A stretch of 64,000 nt of DNA from Brasenia schreberi (taxonomy: Eukaryota > Streptophyta > Magnoliopsida > Nymphaeales > Cabombaceae), in the NCBI GenBank assembly GCA_036023115.1, contig JAYKKT010000064.1, forward strand, positions 4,769,501 to 4,833,500, given 5' to 3'. The notes under the pieces are model-generated. The model was not told the DNA's origin, made no database searches, and saw nothing but the letters and a program-made list of their open reading frames with translations. The position numbers and the translations under genes were made by a program. This document shows, piece by piece, positions 52,301 to 61,400 of this stretch (the first letter of the stretch is position 1; each line of letters begins with the position of its first letter).

Positions 52301-52463
52301 GTAGCTAAGATGTTATTTCTTTAGGCTTATTCGTTCCATACACCAACTTTTCACAACTCTAATGTTCACCTTATGTGCAGGGTCTTACGTCACTCATGAA
52401 ACAAACCATTTTGTGTACTTTTATCTGGACCAGAAGGCAATCTTACTCTTCAAATCTGGATGA
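49386..52463 (+). CDS. LC8: Dynein light chain LC8-type protein, complete
   Basis: Three exons: 49386-49538, 49742-49847 and 52381-52463, giving 113 residues. After an N-terminal extension of about 28 residues the LC8 fold is clear: [14 protein letters not shown], then [32 protein letters not shown], and in exon 3 [19 protein letters not shown] and LLFKSG*. The start was chosen at the ATG after the GA-rich leader; the ATG to first splice is in frame and phase-consistent (the Gly codon is split G|GG between exons 2 and 3). LC8 is a small dimeric hub that binds short linear motifs. Flowering plants lack dynein motors, so a role outside dynein is expected. The exon 1 donor (GTGCGA) is weak. This is the only one of four 5' copies linked to exon 3; its promoter lies in unit 4. 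Confidence 0.93.
51447..52380 (-). mobile_element. Possible LTR-element remnant in LC8 intron 2
   Basis: On the minus strand a TATA-box-like ctatataagagaaactc (about 51570-51586) is followed by a leader-like stretch (atcaatgaattgagtatcac) and a CT run. This resembles the promoter part of a Copia-type LTR. Neither LTR ends nor a primer-binding site were found, so this is tentative. The sequence starts exactly where the tandem array stops. Confidence 0.25.
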
Positions 52464-53484
52464 GACGCTGGAGCTTTGGTTGAAAATGATGACCATTGGT
52501 GTTTGTGATCATGATGATTATGGTGGTGATAATGATATCATGATGATGTAGGCATTGGGAGCATGATGTTGTTAGTGTGATTAGATCTTGTATTCTTGTT
52601 CCTTCGAACTTTGGAATGTAAAGTTGCATGTTTGGTATCTCAATACCACGTGTATATCTCAATACTGCACTTCCTTGTTCTGAGCCCAATGTTTCATTGT
52701 TTATTTTCATAATTTTTGGGGTCTTTGATTTATTCACCAACATACCAAGACCAGAACCATGCCTTGTTTCACCCCAATTGGGGTTGGCTCATCTTACATC
52801 ATATTGGCTTTTAACCAAAAGATACGCCCCAACACCTTAAAGCTCATCTTTGAAAGTGTTTGCTGTCTTATTTCACATTTTTTTTATGGGAGCTCTATTT
52901 GGTTGATTTTCTAAAGTTCAATCTTAAATGGTATTGGTGTTAACTGTTTGTTTCTCTATAAATCTCGTTTCCATGATCTTCTCTTGTTTACTTATGCATC
53001 TACTTTGGATCTTCACTTGCCATTTGCCATTTGCCATTTAAGTGTTGATGATTGCTGCTTAACACTTGATTTCTTTGTTTCTCAACTACATACAAGTATA
53101 TTGAGAGAGGTTTTAAATGCTATTGGCCTTGACAATGCCCACTTGAGATTCTAGCCTTAGCTACCTTGCACGAAGTTCTATTTTCGTTAGGAAAAATGTG
53201 AGCTAGGTCAGTCGGATGATTCTTCTTGGACTATTCAATCATATCATCTTGCATCACAAGTTGTACGACTCCCTCAATTCCAATATGTTCGCATTCATGT
53301 TGAAGTATCGCTGTGGAAAGGAAGGACTGAGTCCTCACATAGAATTGGAGTCATTATGTGACATCAAGTCACATTCATGTGGATTGAAGATTCCCCGACT
53401 TAGATGTCTAAGATGACTTTCATCCAATGTCAGAGGACCAAATCCTCGTCCATCTTGAAGAGTTTGTCTTCATGTAACCAAAGA

Positions 53485-53487
<3 letters not shown>
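52464..53487. other. LC8 3' flank; repeat fragment at 52748-52835
   Basis: 52464-about 52740 is probably LC8 3' UTR, with GAT/ATG-rich simple sequence. 52748-52835 (accagaaccatgccttgttt ... ggggttggctcatcttacat) resembles the LINE-tail-like repeat at 63554. No other gene recognised. Confidence 0.45.

Positions 53488-53560
<73 letters not shown>
53488..53560. repeat. (TA)n microsatellite
   Basis: Uninterrupted run of about 73 bases. Confidence 0.95.
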
Positions 53561-53564
<4 letters not shown>

Positions 53565-53670
53565 AGAGCAAATCTCTATCAACAATCAAGCTGGTCAAAC
53601 TTAAACTATATAAAGATTTTTTAGCTCAAATATAGAGATTTTTCAGTGGGTTTTATGCCATTATAAATAA

Positions 53671-53768
<98 letters not shown>

Positions 53769-53774
53769 GTGTGT
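53671..53774. repeat. (AC)n(AT)n(GT)n self-complementary microsatellite
   Basis: About 14 bases of AC, 46 of AT and 44 of GT (with one C and one A interruption). The reverse complement of the tract is nearly itself, so it can fold into one long hairpin or cruciform. Confidence 0.9.
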
Positions 53775-54433
53775 ATGAAGTAGTAGTTGTTCAAATTCCA
53801 TATTTGCTTAAATCTATTTTATCGTCTCAACCATTTGATATTTGATATTGAACTGTTGGAATGACAAAACAAAAAGTATTAATTAATGTACATTATTCAT
53901 TAAATGCAAAGTAACAAAGTATAATGGAACTTTTGATTCAAATTTTTATCATTAATCATGTCAATTAATCGATGAACATGATTTAATAGATTTGAGCATT
54001 GATGGTATTTGAGTATTTACCACTCTCTCTCTCTCTATATATATATCGTTAAATAAGAAGATGCATCGGATGCTTTTGAGAATAGTATGCAGTCACGATA
54101 GGGAATAATCCAATAGAAAATGCATGTAAGCGCACATTATAGAATGAGACTAAGGAAGAAAAATAGATAAATTGCAGGCACTACAGTAACCATCTTTATT
54201 TAAACGGTACTGCTGTAACCACTTTTCAAGACAATGTAAATGCCCGCAGTATGTAATTGCTCCACTCTTCGGTCTTGAACACACAAACAAACTCAAACAA
54301 AAATTCACTTGGCAAGCACAAAAGCCCTCTCATAGCCATTAAGATAACTACCCTTTCAGCACAAGGAACCCTCAGAGCCATTCTTTCTCTCCAAGAGGAG
54401 AATAGACAAACAAGGAGATAGCAATTATAAGAA
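53775..54433. other. Intergenic, no gene recognised
   Basis: AT-rich sequence with a (CT)n(AT)n tract at 54023-54047. A 72-codon minus-strand open frame at 54226-54444 has no recognisable family. Confidence 0.45.
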
Positions 54434-54510
54434 GTCGAACGCAACTCTCCTCTCTCTCTCTCTCAACCAAAGAAATCCTTGGTTGAGAGAGAGAGGAGTG
54501 GCCCTTCGAC
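54434..54510. repeat. Inverted repeat (hairpin-forming)
   Basis: Outer arms gtcgaa (54434-54439) and ttcgac (54505-54510). Inner arms consist of a CT run ending caacca (about 54446-54468) and tggttgagagagagaggag (about 54480-54498), with a loop of roughly 11 bases. Stem length is about 25 pairs with a small internal mismatch. Confidence 0.7.
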
Positions 54511-55148
54511 TTTTTACTCTCCTTGTCGGTCTTTCGTTGCTAAATTTTAAGTTGAGAGAGATAGAGCACAATGCCAAACAAGAATCTATGTAGCCAACCC
54601 ACTCAATGTGTGACCAGAGTTGGTTCTAGTTCTGGTTTGGTTTCGACTGAGTATTTTTCGAAATACACGAAAAATGGTGTAGCGTATAGAAATTTAGGGC
54701 TGTGGGTGCAAGTACAAGCACTGAATAAAACTGCTTGTCTTGTGGAATAGACATTGGAAGCAAACTTGCCCTAATTTGAATCGGGGATCAAATTAAATCG
54801 GATATAAAACTCCATGGGATCCAAATTCAATTACTGATCGGATCTTACTCTGGGAATTGAAACCCATGATTCAATTTGGTCTTGAATTTGGATTTAAACC
54901 AACCCAAGGTCAACAAAAGGAGCCAAGTGGATTATTTTCTTCTCTAGTAGCATGAAGTATTTCAAGAACAAGCCCTGGAAGCTGTCGTGTAAATAAATAC
55001 CATAAAGCATCGCAAAAGTATGAATTTCCTTCTCTATTGTGCCGTGGCACGTGTTTTGGCTTGTGGCTTATTTTCTTGATTTACTCCTAATTCCTTTCCT
55101 GTAAGAAGAAATGTGAGCTCGTTTGCTGCTTGAATTGCACGCATGAAT
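54511..55148. other. Intergenic, upstream of MCTS1
   Basis: Contains GGTTTGG/GGTTCTGG-type words at 54600-54650 and aaattgaaacccatgattca-like text at 54770-54900, eroded dispersed repeats. No gene recognised. Confidence 0.4.
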
Positions 55149-55293
55149 GCACCGAGAGCGTTAGCTCAACGACAGGGCGCTCTAGCGCCGTTGTTGTTGG
55201 TGAGGAGTTCGACTCCCGGAGGGTGCATGTGCTGTCGTGCATGTTAGGCTTCGGCCTCCTCTTGGTCCTGTAACTCCCCCCCCTTCAAAAAAA
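55149..55293 (+). mobile_element. tRNA-derived SINE with imperfect target-site duplication
   Basis: Starts GCACCGAGAG, then an A-box-like ttagctcaacgacaggg, a B-box-like gagttcgactccc, GGGTGCATGTG, TTAGGCTTCGGCCTCC, a C run and a terminal A8. Flanked by gcacgcatga (55137-55146) and gcacgcgtga (55297-55306), 9 of 10 identical. It is the best preserved of the copies here and ends 145 bases before the MCTS1 start codon, so it lies in or next to that gene's promoter. Confidence 0.8.
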
Positions 55294-55438
55294 ACGGCAC
55301 GCGTGAGATCTCAGAAGCGAGGCGACGGCACGTCCGCAGGAGAGGGTCTGAAGATTCATCTCCAACTCCCCCCTCGCAATTTACAACTCGAGCCTCCAGC
55401 AATCGTCTTTACGTCAATACGCATACTGGGTGTGGAGG

Positions 55439-58400
55439 ATGTTCAAGAAGTATGTGTTATACTTTATCTGCATTGCGTTCCCATCTCGCTTTTTATCGTT
55501 TAGTCATCTGTTTGTGTTGTCAATCTTTCGTTGTTTGACCTAAAACATGCTTCTTGCTGCTTTCTCTTCTCGATTTCTGGGATGGGTGTCCGACTTCGGA
55601 AATAGAAATGGTGGTATTATCTCTCATCTGTTGTTTCGATCGTTCGTTTCTTGTTTTGGTGATGGTGTTAGTGTTGGATGTTAGCCATTGATCTTTAGTC
55701 TTCAGATTTTTCCTTATACTGTCTTTAGTTCTCTTCATTTACTAGATGGAATGTATTGAAGTGAATTGTGATGGGGGCTTCTTGCTTGGTTATCGTGTTA
55801 TTTATTGGAATATTTGATGAGGAAGAACAGATCTTTAACTCAACGAGTGAACAGATTAACTATGGCTGATTCATGTAGTTTCTGATCGCGTTGTACTTGT
55901 TTTATTGACATAGGAACAGATATTTTTACTTTTGCGATTCCCCAAGTCATTAACTTCTTTTCGTGTTGTAAAGTTTGTCAGTTTGTTGTATTCATGTTCT
56001 GAGATAAGTTAAGGTGGTGCCTTATGTAATACATCACGCCGATGCTTACTTTCTCCTGCAGCTTTGAGGAGTAGTTGAACATGTGCCTGTAATCTTTTCT
56101 TCTTAAATTAATCAATTTGCAAACTTGAACGTGATATTGATCACATCGGCCAGCCAAAAGTTTTGCAAAGGGTAAGGGTGCTGCACAGACACTTCTAAGG
56201 GGTGGAGTGTCGATCTCAACACTGGTGCGACATTGCAGAATGGCAAAAAAAAAACATAATTTTTTTTTTGTAACTCAAGGATAAATGGGTCCGGATAATG
56301 AAGATTGATTTGTATATTATGATGAAATTAGTAGTTGTTTACCATTTATATGTTTTGCTTTAATATAAAGTTGTGTACTTGCTATTGTAGTTGTATACAA
56401 TATTAGCTTGAATGATTTTGGGTGTGGACAATTAGTTTCTTATTACTCAATCTGATTGGATTCTTAACTCCATACTATATGCCTTTGCACAGAATAATCT
56501 TTGTCACCAAACACATTTAAAGACCACCAGATCAATAGAACAGAAGAGTATGACATCACTAATGGATCCTAGCACAAATACTAGTATATGATATATCCTA
56601 CAAAAGATCTCAAAACTCTTTGAATCCATAACTTGGATATTTTGCATCTCATAAAATCATTCTAAGTTTCAGATCATTATGAGGGAACTTGCTAATTGAT
56701 ACCTACGTTCACCCAAAATTAGCAAATACTAGTTGTATTATGATTGATTTATGTAGCTTGAATATTATATATAATATATAATATTATATACCCCAGCCGT
56801 GTCGCCGCATCCAAAATTTTTGAAATTTGCCGTATCCCACACCCGCACCTGCACCCGTGTGACATAGGACTAAAGGAAACTCCCAGATATGATTTGGCTG
56901 GAGCTGTTAGTAGGAAGTCTGGAATCTCTTGAATGATGTACATCCTTTGCACCGGTCCCATGGTTTAGAACATTTACTTTTCTTGTGGGACTCTTGTACC
57001 ATTACCAATAACCTTTTCATTTTTGAAAATTGCTCATTCTTCATCAATCTTCTCCTTTTCTATGTACATGTTAGATATAGCAATTCTCCTATCTATCACA
57101 GAGATATTAGATATAGCAATATTCCGCTCTAACAGAGATAGTGGGGTGGGTGAACACCTACTTTTTTCACAAGGAACTACGGTTTCCTGGATGGGAAGTT
57201 GGCTTATAAGCCTCCATGTTCAAGGAGGTAGCAAGTTTGAGTCGCAGGGTGTGCATTTGGTAGGCATCTTCTTAGCTGAAGCTTGGAGGTAGAAAAAATT
57301 AGCCTGTCAGTTTCCAAGACATACTTTCTGATGCTTCCTTTGTGAGTTTCTCATTCTTGCATCAGTATGCAGTGTAATCAAGGTACCCAAATACTAGGTT
57401 AAGCGAAGTGCAAAGTTTCCTGGCTACAGAGTTGGCTTTATAGGCCTCCATGTTCAAGGAGCCCACAAGTTTGAATCCCACGGTGTGCAACTGGCAGGTG
57501 TCTGGTTAACTCAAGCATGGTAATAGAAAAAATTAGGCTGTCAGTTTTCAAGGCATAGTTTCTGATGCTTGATTTTGGGTTTCTCATTCTTACATTAGTA
57601 TCCTGTGTGATCAATGTATCCAATATCTAGTTTGTTGGTTCTTCCTGTAATTTTAAGCACCGTATGGACCAATACTTGCTGTAGTAAGATGCCATTTTCA
57701 TGGTTTTGTCAAACTTCACCTAAGAAGCCATTTCCACCATCAACGACCTATGTAGATTTTGTTGTGTAACACAGAGAAACAACATTTAAGGTTTCAGTGA
57801 TTTCAAACATGTGTCCAGTATTGTTTTCAAACCCCTTGTTCTGTCACAGTGGATATAATAGAAGGGTTTGCCGGCATTGAGTGACTAAACTCTTTCCTTT
57901 TCTTCCTATTTTGCATGGTGTTCAAAAGATTCTATGGAATTTAGCTGTTTGAGTGTTTTGATTTGTATCTTTTGGATAAGTATCATTAAAAAGAACCAAG
58001 GGGATGTACCCTGTACATGTATGTGGAATAATTAGAGGATTCTATGAACTCAACAAAGTCCACCGTGGAACCCAAAAAGTAACCTTTGTGCCAAAAAAAA
58101 CAAGAGATTCTACCAACTTTCCAATAACTCAGTCAAGAATCTCCCCACCCCCTCAAGCACCATTCCATTCCTTTCTTTCCATTTTATTTTTGTATGATAA
58201 AACTGCAGGTTCTCTGCTGATGATGTTTCATCACAAAATCAAGTGAAGGCATCTGTGCAGCGCAAGATCCGGCAAAGTATTGCTGATGAGGTAAACAAAT
58301 TTCTCTCCTCAGATTTCACAGGATTCAGCATTTCCTAGAAAACAATCATGATTTTTCATGTCAAATCTCATTTTCATCTTTAATTATTGCTTATTTTGAA

Positions 58401-61400
58401 CTTGCAGTATCCAGGTTTGGAACCAGTTCTTGATGAGTTGCTTCCAAAAAAGTCACCTCTGATAGTTGTGAAATGGTTCGTTGACGTATTTCTCTTGTAC
58501 TTGCTTCAATTTGGCACATCTCTTTTATGAAGGAGTATCGATACAAGCGTGCAATGTGTATCTATGCTGCAATGTATGAGACCTTAAAATACATTAAATA
58601 AGCCTTAAGTTTGAAGTTTAATGTGGATGATGGAGTTTAAAATACTTATAGTGTCTTCAATGGAAATGGTCTGATGTTCGCCTTTCATGGTGTTTTTTTT
58701 AAATAACAAATTACTTGAGCTTTTATTGATGAACAATTCAGTGCAATCCTTTCATGTGGGATTTATTCCAGGTGTAAAACTGATTGTTATGGACGAGAAA
58801 AGTTTGCAAATAAAAGAAGATCCAGAAAATTATATTTTTCAAAAATCAGCTACTAAATGAGAACAGATCATTTTTGTGTGACTTTGGAGCACTATTTACG
58901 GTTTCTCAAGAAACTGATCTAGGCATCTTGTTCACTGTCTCAAACTCTAAGTCCTGCCCTTTTCAACTTCGAATATCAAACTCTTCATTTTGAAAGTCTC
59001 TTGGGCGTTTACTTGTCTTTTTGTGGTCATTGTGTGTGCATACACATTTTTGGTAGTATTCTGCTTGCATCTAGCATAATGACGGCTCAATAATCTAATT
59101 ATTTGTCATTGTTGCCCGAAAGAATTAGTAGCTTCTGGACCATTTTAATGGATCACACATTTATATGTTGCATATGTAAGTTTTGTGCATCCATCAAATG
59201 TTTAAGTATTATTTCCATCACCAGATTTATGGATAGACCTACAGTTTCTAATGTATTTCGGCCTTGTCTTCTGGCAGTCAATCACCTAAATTTGGTTCTG
59301 GTGAACAATGTGCCTTTGTTCTTCAATATTCGTGATGGACCTTATATGCCAACACTTCGGCTTCTTCACCAATGTAAAGCATGCCTGCAGTTCACCTTGT
59401 TCTTTATGCATGTAGAACTGAATGCTAATGGACAACTAAAGCTGTTTCTTTTCTGACCAATGGGTGCTGAATACCAAGTGCCCTTGTCATCTATTTGAAA
59501 TCTTGCTGTATAAGTCTTTGTTTTATTTCTTGCAGATCCAGATGTAATGAAAAAGTTTCAAGTGGATAGGGGTGCAATCAAGTTTGTTCTAGCTGGTGCA
59601 AACATAATGTGTCCTGGTCTTACATCCCCTGGTGGTGCTTTGGATGATGACATATTGGAAGAAACTCCTGTGGTATGGAATTCATTGTTTTCCCTAGGTT
59701 CCAAGAAAATCTAGTAGAATTCTTAATATGTTGGTCAAGATTGAGTCACATTGCTGCATAATGTCATGGTCAGGATTGAGTCCTGTGACCTACAACTAGG
59801 ACGTTCTTAAGTATTCCCTTGGTAGTGAATGATTGACATAGTGTGGTGGTAGGACATTGGACCCTTTGACAACAGCTCGGGGGTTCAATTGTTGATGGTG
59901 TTTTCTGTAATGTAACTGGTGGGGGCTGTCTAATCTCAGCTTGCATTGAGAAAAGAAAAGAAAAGAAAATGAGTTCCCTATTGTGAAGGTAAACTTTGTC
60001 ACGTAGTGTTTAAAATTTTCTAGTTGATTTTTTGTAGGCCATAATGGCGGAAGGGAAGCAGCATGCTCTGGCAATTGGCTTTACAAAACTATCGGCCAAA
60101 GACATGTGAGTTCTTCTGAAAATTCTTCTTAATATCCTTCGGTTTACTTAAAAGGAAACTGAAAATTTGTAATATATTTTTGGAGACTGGAATTGATTCT
60201 CTATTTGTTTTAATAAAGTGTGATGCTTGCCGTGTGTTTCTACTGGGGACAACCTAATAAACATGTGATGCTCTTTGTATTAACTGCTGATCAACTTTCA
60301 CTATTAGTATCTATCTTTTGTAATGTTGAACTCAGTCATCTAGGTTCACTCTCAACAGGAAATAATCAAGTCGATTTAGGTTGGAGCAACAGTGTTTCCC
60401 AGCTTCACCTTGTTTCTCATTGCATTTTTTCTTGAAGAATTTGGAATGCTAATTCTTGCAACATTTCCACGTAGAAGGAAATATTGCAAGTCATAGTCTT
60501 GTAAACCTCAAAAGCGAGAAAGAAGATATATTTAAACATAAAGTCCTTCAAGGAGATGTTTGAAATTATGTTGGTACACCCTGTGATATGTGGAACAATA
60601 TGGCTATACATATTAGGAAAATGGCAAAAGATGTATTAGGGGTATCTAAGGGAGGTGTACCGGCACAAAAAGAAGCTTGGTGGTGGAGTGAAGTAGTACA
60701 AAATAAAATCAAGGCAAAGAGGGCATGTTACAAATTACATTATGCTAAGAAAACTAGTGAAACTTTAGAAGCTTATAAAAAAGCAAAGAAGGAAGCGAAA
60801 AAAGCCGTTAGTGAAGCAAAAGCTAAGATTTGGGAGGACTTATATAAAAAACTCAACTCAAAAGAGGGTGAAAGAGATATTTTTAGAATAGCTAGGGCTA
60901 GAGATAAGAAAACTAAAGATCTTAATTATGTTAGATGCATAAAAGACGAGGATGAAAAAATTCTAGTGGCAAATGATGATATAAGAAATAGATGAAAAAC
61001 TATTTTTATAATCTTTTTAATGAAAATAAAGATGTTAGTATTAGTTTAGGAGATTTAGCCAAGTCAGAAAAGTATATAAACCACAATTTCTACCGACGTA
61101 TTCAAAAGAATGAAGTCAAAGATGCTCTTAAACATATGAAGGATGGTAAATCGGTAGGACCAGATGATATTCCTATAGAAGTTTGGAAAATACTAGGAGA
61201 AATGGGAATCACTTAAGACTATTTAATGAAATATGGAAAAACCAAAAGATGCCCGAGGAATGGAGAGCAAGTACACTTATACCCATATATAAGAACAAGG
61301 GAGACATTCAAAATTGTGCGAACTATCGATGTATCAAGTTAATGAGTCATACTATGAAATTATGGGAAAGAATTATCGAACGTAGGTTAAGACAAGTATC

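Noticed and set aside
55149..55293. Functional tRNA gene
   Set aside because: A- and B-boxes are present but the acceptor and anticodon stems do not close, and the sequence continues into a SINE body with poly(A).
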